DNA of 64,000 nt from Myceligenerans crystallogenes (lineage in GTDB: Bacteria > Actinomycetota > Actinomycetes > Actinomycetales > Cellulomonadaceae), in the NCBI RefSeq assembly GCF_039529775.1, contig NZ_BAAANL010000007.1, positions 62,001-126,000 on the forward strand, read 5' to 3'. The notes beneath the pieces were generated by a model, which worked only from the letters and a program-made list of their open reading frames with translations, ran no database searches and was not told the DNA's origin. Below, one piece after another: positions 8,801 to 17,369 of the stretch. Made by a program: the position numbers and the translations under genes. The number at the start of each line of letters is the position of its first letter. Positions within the stretch are counted from its first letter, which is position 1.

Positions 8801-10903
8801 CGGGTCACCCCCGCTGGCGCGGGGACTGCGATATGTCACGGTCTGGCCTAGCTCGAACGGGCGGGTCACCCCCGCTGGCGCGGGGACTGCATCCGTGAGG
8901 TCTCCCAGGTCGCACTGCCCGCGGGGTCACCCCCGCTGGCGCGGGGACTGCCCGCTCGCGTTCCGGTTGGTGCGGGCCGCGTTCGGGTCACCCCCGCTGG
9001 CGCGGGGACTGCTCCTCTGCGGCCTGGTCGTCATCGCCGGCCCCCGGGTCACCCCCGCTGGCGCGGGGACTGCCCGTACCCTGCACGGGCTCCTCGCCCG
9101 GCATGAGGGTCACCCCCGCTGGCGCGGGGACTGCATCATCCCGAAGCGCCTGGACGGGAAGCGCGGCGGGTCACCCCCGCTGGCGCGGGGACTGCGAGGA
9201 GACCCTCTGCAGCATGGCGTTCATCGGGGGGTCACCCCCGCTGGCGCGGGGACTGCATGATCGACGGGCCGGAGGCGAGCCGCGCTGCGGGGTCACCCCC
9301 GCTGGCGCGGGGACTGCGCCGGCGTGAACGTCACGGAGTCCACGTGCTTCGGGTCACCCCCGCTGGCGCGGGGACTGCACAATCCAAGTTGGGAACACAA
9401 CCGGGGTTGTGGGGTCACCCCCGCTGGCGCGGGGACTGCCTCGCGGTGCCGCTCGTGATCGTCACGCACCTGGGGTCACCCCCGCTGGCGCGGGGACTGC
9501 GGGACGCCGAGCGGGAGCACGGCGAGGCGGATGGGGTCACCCCCGCTGGCGCGGGGACTGCTGAACGCGACGGCGGCCGGGCTGGTCAGGTCGAGGGTCA
9601 CCCCCGCTGGCGCGGGGACTGCTCTCGCGGCGTCGCTTTCGGCGTGCGCGTGTCGGGGTCACCCCCGCTGGCGCGGGGACTGCCTCACGGCGGCTCGGGC
9701 GGCGGCCGTGACGGCCGGGTCACCCCCGCTGGCGCGGGGACTGCTTCGGCACCGGCTCGATCTACGAGGCCGAGTTCGGGTCACCCCCGCTGGCGCGGGG
9801 ACTGCGCGGGGTCGTGGATGCGACCGGCGTCGGCCGACGGGTCACCCCCGCTGGCGCGGGGACTGCACCCCTGACCAGCGTTAATTAGGTTCACCACACG
9901 GGTCACCCCCGCTGGCGCGGGGACTGCGACATGGTCAACGGCGGCGTGGACACGGGCCTGGGGTCACCCCCACTGGCGCGGGGACTGCGTCCGCACCCAC
10001 GGTGAGGTCAGCACGGACATGGGGTCACCCCCGCTGGCGCGGGGACTGCTCGCGGAGCTCGTCGAGCTGGTCGAGCGCGATCGGGTCACCCCCGCTGGCG
10101 CGGGGACTGCACGTGCATTCCGAAAGGCTGGTGTTCGGGCGGGGGGTCACCCCCGCTGGCGCGGGGACTGCACATCCCGTTCCTGTCCGATGTGCGGGAT
10201 TTCCGGGTCACCCCCGCTGGCGCGGGGACTGCACGCTCGGCGGCCCCGAGGTCGAGCAGCAGTTCGGGTCACCCCCGCTGGCGCGGGGACTGCCGAGGAC
10301 CTGGTCGAGTGGATGGGCACACGTGAGGGTCACCCCCGCTGGCGCGGGGACTGCTTCACGAACGAGGGCCTGACCGTCGAGGCCGAGGGGTCACCCCCGC
10401 TGGCGCGGGGACTGCGTCTCGATCGCGCCGGACGGAACGGCGGTCTTGGGGTCACCCCCGCTGGCGCAGGGACTGCCTACGCGGCGTCGGTGTATGACGA
10501 ATTGCCCCCGGGTCACCCCCGCTGGCGCGGGGACTGCGTGATCGGGGCCTGGCACGTCAACGGCGGTGGCGGGTCACCCCCGCTGGCGCGAGGACTGCAT
10601 GATCCGCCTCGACGTGTGCGGCGGTAAGCCGGGGTCACCCCCGCTGGCGCGGGGACTGCGCTTCGTCGTCGGGATGGGCGCTGAAACTCAGGGGGTCACC
10701 CCCGCTGGCGCGGGGACTGCCCGTTGCATGACGTCGAGTCCATTCTTCCGGACGGGTCACCCCCGCTGGCGCGGGGACTGCGACTGGATCCGTCAGGCGG
10801 AGAACGCCGCGCGCGGGTCACCCCCGCTGGCGCGGGGACTGCATGGCGGCGGCCTGCATCGCGTCGGACTCGATCGGGTCACCCCCGCTGGCGCGGGGAC
10901 TGC

Positions 10904-11406
10904 GCCGTGAACGCCTACCGGGACTACGTGGCCGGGGGGTCACCCCCGCTGGNNNNNNNNNNNNNNNNNNNNNNNNNNNNNNNNNNNNNNNNNNNNNNNN
11001 NNNNNNNNNNNNNNNNNNNNNNNNNNNNNNNNNNNNNNNNNNNNNNNNNNNNCTGGCGCGGGGACTGCACTGCCCAGAACATCGCGACTCTGCCGGCGCA
11101 GGGGTCACCCCCGCTGGCGCGGGGACTGCGCCGTGAACGCCTACCGGGACTACGTGGCCGGGGGGTCACCCCCGCTGGCGCGGGGACTGCGACGACCCCG
11201 ACACCACCAACCGGTACGTGGGAGGGTCACCCCCGCTGGCGCGGGGACTGCCTGCCCGCCCTCGCCTCGTCCCGGCTCGTCGAGGGGTCACCCCCGCTGG
11301 CGCGGGGACTGCTCCGCGATGGCCTCGTCCCAGGCGATCCGCTGCGGGTCACCCCCGCTGGCGCGGGGACTGCACTGCCCAGAACATCGCGACTCTGCCG
11401 GCGCAG
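10904..11406. repeat. Duplicated spacers flanking the assembly gap
   Basis: Spacer A at 10904-10936 (GCCGTGAACGCC...) is identical to the spacer at 11130-11162. Spacer B at 11069-11101 (ACTGCCCAGAAC...) is identical to that at 11374-11406. The visible order is A, gap, B, A, C, D, E, B. This is what a tandem duplication of a five-spacer block A-C-D-E-B would give if C-D-E of the first copy were lost in the gap. Confidence 0.85.
10953..11052. other. Assembly gap (100 N) inside the array
   Basis: Exactly 100 N, starting inside the repeat at 10937 and ending inside a repeat whose 3' half begins at 11053. The round length indicates a placeholder rather than a measured size. Reading frames crossing it are meaningless. 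Confidence 0.99.
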
Positions 11407-12655
11407 GGGTCACCCCCGCTGGCGCGGGGACTGCTCTCACCCGTGAATAGCCTTTACAACAGAGTTAGGGTCACCCCCGCTGGCGCGGGGACTGCGAGCT
11501 GCTGCTCGACCTGGGCGCGGAGGCCCCGGGGTCACCCCCGCTGGCGCGGGGACTGCGCCATTGCGAGGTGCCACGGGCAGGGGCAGCGGGGGTCACCCCC
11601 GCTGGCGCGGGGACTGCTTCGCGATCATGTCGGCCGCGCTGTGGCGCGAGGGGTCACCCCCGCTGGCGCGGGGACTGCGCGTGCGCGACGGTGCCGACGT
11701 CGTAGGCGTCCGGGTCACCCCCGCTGGCGCGGGGACTGCAGCGCAAGCCCAACTGACTCCGCCGCCCGACGGGGGTCACCCCCGCTGGCGCGGGGACTGC
11801 TCGGTCGCCAACGGGATCGACGGGCGGGGCGGGGGGTCACCCCCGCTGGCGCGGGGACTGCCCGATGATGTCGACGGTCAGAGCCTCGCGCCCGGGGTCA
11901 CCCCCGCTGGCGCGGGGACTGCATGTTCCCCAGGTCCTCGATCGAGTCGAGGACCGGGTCACCCCCGCTGGCGCGGGGACTGCCAGCCTGTCCGTGTACG
12001 ACGTCGCGCACGTGCCGGGGTCACCCCCGCTGGCGCGGGGACTGCAACTTGATGAGCGTCGACGAGGCGCGCGCGCGGGGGTCACCCCCGCTGGCGCGGG
12101 GACTGCGGATTCCAAGGTGTTCCAGCCTGCCGCGCTCGGGGGTCACCCCCGCTGGCGCGGGGACTGCCTGGCGGGCCTCCTCGCGCGTGTAGCCGAGGGC
12201 GGGTCACCCCCGCTGGCGCGGGGACTGCGTCGCGGCCATCACGGGAACGGGCGCACACCACGGGTCACCCCCGCTGGCGCGGGGACTGCTCCGGTTCCGC
12301 GAACATGGCGAGCGCGAGAACCGGGTCACCCCCGCTGGCGCGGGGACTGCTCAGAAAGGCGCTACGTGTGGCCGACGTCGCCGGGGTCACCCCCGCTGGC
12401 GCGGGGACTGCGTCCGCGGGCCGCGAGCTGCAGTCGGACATCAAGGGTCACCCCCGCTGGCGCGGGGACTGCTCGGCTGGGTTCGTGCGCCGGGACAGAC
12501 GGCGCGGGTCACCCCCGCTGGCGCGGGGACTGCGCGCTCGACCCCGCGCAGGAAAAGCTCAACGAGGGGTCACCCCCGCTGGCGCGGGGACTGCTTCGCC
12601 GAGGGCGCGATCAAGAACATGGAGGACGGGTCACCCCCGCTGGCGCGGGGACTGC

Positions 12656-12740
12656 ACTTCCTGACCTGCGGCTACACCGGCTCCCCACCGTTTTCTCGTT
12701 CACTTTGCTCGACTCGCCGCTGCTCCACCTCCCCACGGAA
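12656..12740 (-). promoter_or_regulatory. Presumed CRISPR leader, overlapping the cas2 3' end
   Basis: This segment lies between the conserved end of Cas2 (ARRRRF, codon ending at 12738) and the first repeat (12628-12655). It includes a locally A-rich tract in transcription sense, GAGCAAAGTGAACGAGAAAA (12710-12691). In type I-E loci the leader lies between cas2 and the newest repeat; here no other space exists. The same bases are open as a Cas2 tail. The promoter elements themselves are not evident. Confidence 0.55.
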
Positions 12741-13118
12741 CCGCCGCCGTCGCGCAGCAATACTCCAGTTCTCCGGCGTCGTCTTCAGCGCCCGCTCCGC
12801 ACCATCCCCGTCCCGCTCCCAGGACATCCGCGTCATCCCTCCCCGCTTCGACGGCCGCCGCATCAACATCAGCCCGTCGTGGTCCGCCGGCTCCCACTCA
12901 TGCTGGTGAACCCGGAACGCCAGCCGTTGCTCACCCCGCACCGAGTTCACCATCAGCGCCTTCCCCCGCCCGACATGCTCGACGATCCGCTCCCACAGCA
13001 TCTCCCGCACCCGCTTCGAGCCGTGCCCGACGAACACCCCGGGCGAGATCTCCAGCAGCCATCGGGTGAGCTGTCCTCGCAACCGGTCCGGGCAAGCCGT
13101 CAGGACCACGACGATCAT
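12672..13118 (-). CDS. cas2: Cas2, type I-E spacer-integration subunit
   Basis: 148 residues. It starts MIVVVLTACPDRLRGQLTRW and carries EISPGVFVG and the late motif ENWSIAARRRRF (117-127), the pattern of type I-E Cas2 (ferredoxin-like fold that bridges two Cas1 dimers during spacer integration). After F127 there is a 21-residue Arg/Glu-rich tail whose coding bases double as the presumed leader; the usual family end is near ARRRRF, so the tail may be incidental. The ATG overlaps the cas1 stop by 4 nt. The stop codon (12672-12674) is only 16 bp from the first repeat. Confidence 0.95.
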   Translation of the reverse strand: MIVVVLTACPDRLRGQLTRWLLEISPGVFVGHGSKRVREMLWERIVEHVGRGKALMVNSVRGEQRLAFRVHQHEWEPADHDGLMLMRRPSKRGGMTRMSWERDGDGAERALKTTPENWSIAARRRRFRGEVEQRRVEQSERENGGEPV

Positions 13119-14116
13119 GGTTCCTCCTGGTCAGGACCATCCAGCAAGTCATCGGACGCGTCAAGCACGTCCCATCCGTAGGACGTCCCACCGGACACGG
13201 ACCCACTCCGGTCGTCCCACAGCTTCAACATGTCCGCCTCGATCAGATCCTCCCCGGACCGGTCCGCCCCGGCCCCGACCCCGAGCAGCACCTCTTGCAC
13301 GTCCCGGACACACCGCTCCATGACCCGCGCCTCGAACATGCTGTCCCGCATCGCCCTCCGCACGGCGCCCGCCACGTCGACGGGCCCTTCCGCGACGACC
13401 TGGAAGGCAACCGGAATCGCGAGCTCGGCCCGGTAGAGGTCGGCGACGTCGTACACGAACGATCGCTCGTTCCCGGTGTGCACGACGCCGAGCCCCGGCG
13501 CGCACCCGAGCGCGACGACGACGCTGTGCACCACCCCGTACAAGCACGCGGCCGCGGCGGACAACGCCTGGTTGATCGCGTCAGAGCTCTCGAAGTCGTC
13601 CGGTTGGTAGTCCCGCCGCGCCCAGGCCACGCCGGTCTGCTGCGACCACTGCCGGTACACCTTCCGGACGCGCGCCCCCTCACGCCCGCGCAGCTGCTGC
13701 ATGGTCAGCCCGGAGACGTCCTCCCCGGGAAACCGCTTGGAATACATGACCCGGGCGGCCTCGAGCCGCCGTCGTGTGTTCGACACGACGGCGGCCTGTG
13801 CCTCCAGCAGCCGGGACGTGCGGGCGAGAGATCGGCCGTGCGCGTAGTAGCGCACGCCCTTCTCCCCCACCCACACGACCGTCGACCCGGACTCGGCGAG
13901 CAGCACGACGGCCTGATGGCTCACGGTCGTGCCCGGCCCCAGCAGCAACGCACCCAGAGCAGCGGCCGGGACGTGCACGGTCCCGCGCCCGTCGTTCGCG
14001 GTGATCGCGCTGGACTCCCGCGAGACCACGCAGTGCTCCACGTACAGGAACGTCAGCCGGTCCTGCACGCGAGCCAGCTCGGTGACGCCGGCAGGCCGCG
14101 TCCCGGGCAGACTCAC
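13115..14116 (-). CDS. cas1: Cas1, type I-E integrase
   Basis: 333 residues, typical of Cas1e. The N-terminal beta domain contains DRLTFLYVEHCVV; the helical catalytic domain contains RGREGARVRKVY (E146), GLGVVHTGNERSFVYDVADLY (H213, D223, D226), matching the metal-binding set of E. coli Cas1 (E141, H208, D218, D221). With Cas2 it inserts new spacers at the leader end. A Gly/Asp-rich C-terminal extension follows residue ~290. Both ends overlap neighbours by 4 nt (ATGA), so it is translationally coupled with cas6e and cas2. All expected catalytic residues are present, so adaptation may be active. Confidence 0.97.
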   Translation of the reverse strand: MSLPGTRPAGVTELARVQDRLTFLYVEHCVVSRESSAITANDGRGTVHVPAAALGALLLGPGTTVSHQAVVLLAESGSTVVWVGEKGVRYYAHGRSLARTSRLLEAQAAVVSNTRRRLEAARVMYSKRFPGEDVSGLTMQQLRGREGARVRKVYRQWSQQTGVAWARRDYQPDDFESSDAINQALSAAAACLYGVVHSVVVALGCAPGLGVVHTGNERSFVYDVADLYRAELAIPVAFQVVAEGPVDVAGAVRRAMRDSMFEARVMERCVRDVQEVLLGVGAGADRSGEDLIEADMLKLWDDRSGSVSGGTSYGWDVLDASDDLLDGPDQEEP

Positions 14117-14772
14117 GGCACAGGTGCCAGTGTCAGCAGCCCGCAGCCGTACCCCTTCGCCCGCCCGACGCCGCCGGTCATCGCGTCCCGGAGCAGCTCG
14201 GGGTCACGCACCTCCAGCACTCCGTCGAACTGCGCCCACGCCAGCGTGACCTGCCGCTGCGTGCCGTCCGACCGGCGCCCGAACTGCGCCACCCCGCGCC
14301 GCGTCACGGCGAAGTCCGGCTCATCCTCCTTGCCCAGCCAGACCCCCGTCCCTTCGGCCTTCTTGAGCAGCCACTCCGTCTGCCCGGCCACTCCCGCGTA
14401 GGCGACACGCCGCCCGCGCCCGCCGTCCGGATTCGCGGCGGAGTAGACAGGGTTCCCGCGCAGCCGGAACGCCCACCGCTGCCCGGCCTCGAGCCGCTCC
14501 AGCACACGCCCGTACGGCCGCGTCTGCTGCGTCCCGGGCGTCCCCGCCTGTTCCAGCAGCCCGTCCAGCCGCGGCTCGGCCCCGGAGACCACGTACAGCC
14601 AGGTCACAGCCGGTCCCTGGTCCACGCGCCAGAGCAGGCGCCCGTCCTGCTTCGCGGCGTCGTCCAGGTGGTCGAACCCGCCGAGCACGGCGGCGTGCAT
14701 CGCCTGCGGCGATCCGAGCAGCCGGCGAGCGCCACGCTGCGCCGGGTCGATCTCACACCGTGTCAGGTGCAT
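14113..14772 (-). CDS. cas6e: Cas6e (CasE), crRNA-processing endoribonuclease
   Basis: 219 residues. It starts MHLTRCEIDPAQRGARRLLG, followed by SPQAMHAAVLGGF, where H26 matches the catalytic His region of E. coli Cas6e. It ends with the Gly-rich loop GVGRAKGYGCGLLTLAPV typical of RAMP proteins. It cuts the precursor RNA at the repeat hairpin and stays on the crRNA 3' end. The start was set at 14772, where ATG overlaps the cas5e TGA (TGATG); the longer open frame to 15060 has no Cas6 character and lies inside cas5e. Confidence 0.95.
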   Translation of the reverse strand: MHLTRCEIDPAQRGARRLLGSPQAMHAAVLGGFDHLDDAAKQDGRLLWRVDQGPAVTWLYVVSGAEPRLDGLLEQAGTPGTQQTRPYGRVLERLEAGQRWAFRLRGNPVYSAANPDGGRGRRVAYAGVAGQTEWLLKKAEGTGVWLGKEDEPDFAVTRRGVAQFGRRSDGTQRQVTLAWAQFDGVLEVRDPELLRDAMTGGVGRAKGYGCGLLTLAPVP

Positions 14773-15533
14773 CAGTCCTCCTCCAGCAGCGCCATCACAT
14801 CGTGCTCCGGTTCGGTGAGCGACATCGGGTCGTGGTCGACGCCGCCGGGCGCCGTCCGGCCGACCCCAGGCGGTGTCACCGTCACGCGCTCCACCTGCCG
14901 CCAGGCGTACTCCCGCAGCTCCGGATCGAACGACACCGGGACATCGCGATGCGTCTGCGTCGCCTCGCGCACGAGCCCCGGCGGCACGACCCCGGCGTCG
15001 GCCAGCAGATCGAGCGGCGCCGGCCCGCCGGGACGGCGCTCCTCGCGCCGCCGCCACCACGCCGCGGCATGCCAGGGTTCGGCCGCCAGGGCGCCGTACA
15101 GTCCGTCGTCACGTTGTCCGACGACGACGGCGCCCGCGGGCGGGCACGACCTGCGGCCGAGGTACAGCGGGAACACCGGCCGCCGCAGCGCCTGCTCGAT
15201 CCCGTCCACCAGCGTGCCCGGCCCTTCGATGCCCGCGACGAACACGGCGTCGGACAGGTAGTACCGGTCGGTGAGCGGCATGCTCCTGCTGCCGTCCAGG
15301 GTCCGCGACGTCTGGAAGTCCCGCTCGAGCTTCCCCGCCTGGTCCACCCGCACGGCGAACCTCAGGTCGAGCAGATCTGTCAGCGGGTCGGTCCGACGTC
15401 GTCCCTGAGCCGCGGCGATCATGCCCAGCACCCCCGAGCGTGACGGTGCCGGCTGCGTCGTGCGACGGGTGAACCGGGAGGTCGTGCCCCAGGACTGGAG
15501 CGGTCCCGCCAGCTTGAGCAGCAGTGTGCTCAT
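14772..15533 (-). CDS. cas5e: Cas5e (CasD), Cascade subunit
   Basis: 253 residues. The N-terminus MSTLLLKLAGPLQSWGTTSRF is the standard Cas5 opening (LxxPLQSWG), followed by RTTQPAPSRSGVLGMIAAAQG and DFQTSRTLDGSRSMPLTDRYYLSDAVFVAG. It caps the 5' handle of the crRNA in Cascade. The C-terminal ~30 residues are acidic and Pro-rich, extending past the conserved core. The start overlaps the cas7 stop by 4 nt; the stop overlaps the cas6e start by 1 nt. Confidence 0.95.
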   Translation of the reverse strand: MSTLLLKLAGPLQSWGTTSRFTRRTTQPAPSRSGVLGMIAAAQGRRRTDPLTDLLDLRFAVRVDQAGKLERDFQTSRTLDGSRSMPLTDRYYLSDAVFVAGIEGPGTLVDGIEQALRRPVFPLYLGRRSCPPAGAVVVGQRDDGLYGALAAEPWHAAAWWRRREERRPGGPAPLDLLADAGVVPPGLVREATQTHRDVPVSFDPELREYAWRQVERVTVTPPGVGRTAPGGVDHDPMSLTEPEHDVMALLEED

Positions 15534-16675
15534 GCGGCACCGACCGGCTGCCCTGCCCGGGTCCGCTCCTCGACGACCGCCGCCAGCGTCCCGGTCAGCT
15601 CGTCGAACGAGACGCGCTCGCCGAGCTGGTCCAGGGCCGCGCCCTTGGCGCCGACGGCAGTCACCCAGGTGCGCTCGGGCGCGCCGCCGAAGGCGTCGGT
15701 CGTCTCCTTCGCGTACCTGGCCAGTTCCTCGGCGGCCCGGGTGATCCGCCCGCCCTCGATGCCGGCACGCACCGGCTCCTCGAACGCCCCCACCCAGGAG
15801 ACCGACTGGTCCGTGCGCAGGGACACCACGACGGCGTCGGGCAGCGTGCCGTTGGCGAAGGTGTTCTGCTTGCCCGACGGCATCGAACGGGCGAACGAGG
15901 TCACGAACGCCGCGACCGCCTCACCGACCGGCGCGCCCTCGCCGAGGTTCCTCGCCAGGAGGTCCGCGTCGATCGTCGCGTACCGGTAGAGGGTCGACGA
16001 GTTGAACTCGACCGTGCCGATCATCCCCGCGCCGGCGTCCTCGTCGGCGTCGTCGGCCTTGTGGTCGTCGACGGCGGTGAAGTAGTCGTACTCCGTCTCG
16101 ACCGCGTGCACCGACAGAGCGTGGGCGACCTGGACCGACGCGTCCACGTTGAGGTCCGTCACGTCCGCCACCATGCGGCCGAACATCGCCAGGTCGATCG
16201 AGTTCTTGTCCTTGAAGTGCGCCTGGACGACCTTCTTGTCGAGCTTCTCGCCGGAACGGGCTGCCTCGACGGCCAGGCCCGCGAGCGCCGTGACCTGCTG
16301 CCTGCTGAGGAACAGCAGGTAGGTCGCCTCCTCGACGTCGCCCTTGCGGGGCGCCTTGATCTTGATGCCGCCGGTGGTCAGCACGTCCTTGGCCAGCTCC
16401 TGGGCGCGCTCGACCTCGAGGGACGGGTCCTGACCGACGATCTCCTCGCCGAGGAGCTCGACCACGCGCTTGGACCGCACGCCGGTGGCCAGGCCCTCGG
16501 CGCTCTCGGCCATGTGCAGGCGGGTCGCGCGCTTCCAGGCCTGGGAGGAGACGCGGGCGCGGCGGACGCCGCCGTACGACGCCGTCTTGGGGCTGCCGGT
16601 GTCGTCGCGGTTGAGGTTGCTCGGCGGGACGGTCTGGAGGATGTGGACGTCGACGAGGGTGCGGGGCTGAGCCAT
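15530..16675 (-). CDS. cas7e: Cas7e (CasC), Cascade backbone subunit
   Basis: 381 residues, about the usual size. The N-terminus contains LVDVHILQTVPPSNLNRDDTGSP and GGVRRARVSSQAWKRATR, the conserved Cas7e opening. GTVEFNSSTLYRYATID and SMPSGKQNTFANGTLPD are further hallmarks. Several copies wrap the crRNA guide to form the Cascade backbone. The start at 16675 was chosen for the family N-terminus; the open frame upstream to 17314 runs through cse2 out of frame. It lies 1 nt downstream of the cse2 stop. Confidence 0.97.
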   Translation of the reverse strand: MAQPRTLVDVHILQTVPPSNLNRDDTGSPKTASYGGVRRARVSSQAWKRATRLHMAESAEGLATGVRSKRVVELLGEEIVGQDPSLEVERAQELAKDVLTTGGIKIKAPRKGDVEEATYLLFLSRQQVTALAGLAVEAARSGEKLDKKVVQAHFKDKNSIDLAMFGRMVADVTDLNVDASVQVAHALSVHAVETEYDYFTAVDDHKADDADEDAGAGMIGTVEFNSSTLYRYATIDADLLARNLGEGAPVGEAVAAFVTSFARSMPSGKQNTFANGTLPDAVVVSLRTDQSVSWVGAFEEPVRAGIEGGRITRAAEELARYAKETTDAFGGAPERTWVTAVGAKGAALDQLGERVSFDELTGTLAAVVEERTRAGQPVGAA

Positions 16676-16676
16676 G

Positions 16677-17369
16677 TCAGTTCTCCTTCGAGGTGGTGTC
16701 GTTCGTGGGTGCGGCGGACGCCGATCGGTCGTCCTGACCGCGCAGTGCGTAGAAGTCCCGGGCCCACGTGCGCCGGACGGATCCGGCTCTGCCGGGCACC
16801 TGGTACCAGAACAGATCCGACGCGAGCCGCGCGTAGTCGAGCCGGGCGGTGGTGCCGCGCATCTGGGTGACCAGGCCGCGCAGGTGCACGGCGAGCTCGG
16901 GCAGGTCGGTGGCGGTGGCGAGGGCGTCGAAGCGTCGTCGTACCGGCGACCGGCCGCTGTCGCCCGCGCCCGGCCGGAGCCGTTCGAGCTGCTGGACGGC
17001 GGTTCCGAGACCGGCACCCTGCGCGTGAGCGGCGTCGGCGACACCCTGCTGCGCGGTCGCGTACATGGCGAGGGCCAGGTGGATGGCCCGTTCCTCACGG
17101 GTGGGTTCGCTGATCCGGCCGTCCGACGGCGATCCGGGCGCGCCGTCGAGCGTCGCGTCCCACACGCCCGGGTCAGTACCGGGCTCGGCGGTGGCGACGC
17201 GCCGCAGCCGCGCGAGCAGCGCGACGGCGCGGCTGCCGCCGGAACCGGACTGGTCGCGGTCCCTCTGGAGCTTGAGGACCTGCTGGGCGGTGAACCGGTA
17301 GACCGCGTCCGCACGGTCGCCGTTTCCGGCCGGCGCCGGTGCCGCCGGAGGCGGCGTCGTCTCGCTCAT
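16677..17369 (-). CDS. cse2: Cse2 (CasB), Cascade small subunit
   Basis: 230 residues. After an Ala/Pro-rich start come long amphipathic helices (AVALLARLRRVATAEPGTDPGVW; EERAIHLALAMYATAQQG) and the late segment RLDYARLASDLFWYQVPG with FYAL near the end, typical of Cse2. Two copies stabilise the target-DNA strand in Cascade. The first residues, MSETT, match the first residues of Cse1. The start overlaps the cse1 stop by 4 nt. Confidence 0.95.
   Translation of the reverse strand: MSETTPPPAAPAPAGNGDRADAVYRFTAQQVLKLQRDRDQSGSGGSRAVALLARLRRVATAEPGTDPGVWDATLDGAPGSPSDGRISEPTREERAIHLALAMYATAQQGVADAAHAQGAGLGTAVQQLERLRPGAGDSGRSPVRRRFDALATATDLPELAVHLRGLVTQMRGTTARLDYARLASDLFWYQVPGRAGSVRRTWARDFYALRGQDDRSASAAPTNDTTSKEN

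Larger units (their letters stand above)
5765..12655 (-). CRISPR. Type I-E CRISPR array, 112 countable repeats (28-nt repeat, 33-nt spacer)
   Basis: On the plus strand each 28-nt repeat begins GGGTCACCCCCGC and ends CGGGGACTGC; the period is 61 bp nearly throughout. Repeats start at 5825, 5886, 5947 and so on to 12628. I count 112, two of them cut by the N gap, plus a decayed one at about 5765. Read on the minus strand the repeat begins GCAGTCCCCGCGCCAGCGGG, very close to the E. coli I-E repeat, with a CCCCGC/GCGGGG hairpin. The cas operon lies upstream on the minus strand and decayed repeats cluster at 5765-6191, so transcription is inferred right to left. Exceptions to the 61-bp period: 63 bp at 6984-7047 and 7824-7887, 62 bp at 7535-7597 (extra T in the repeat) and 11956-12018, and 44 bp at 7719-7763 (truncated repeat). 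Confidence 0.98.

Noticed and set aside
5738..12700. Many long reading frames on both strands across the array (VTPAGAGTA-, GSPPLARGL- and GHPRWRGDC-type repeats)
   Set aside because: They are translations of the CRISPR repeat. A 61-bp period with no stop in several frames gives rotating repeat peptides; none has a start site or family.
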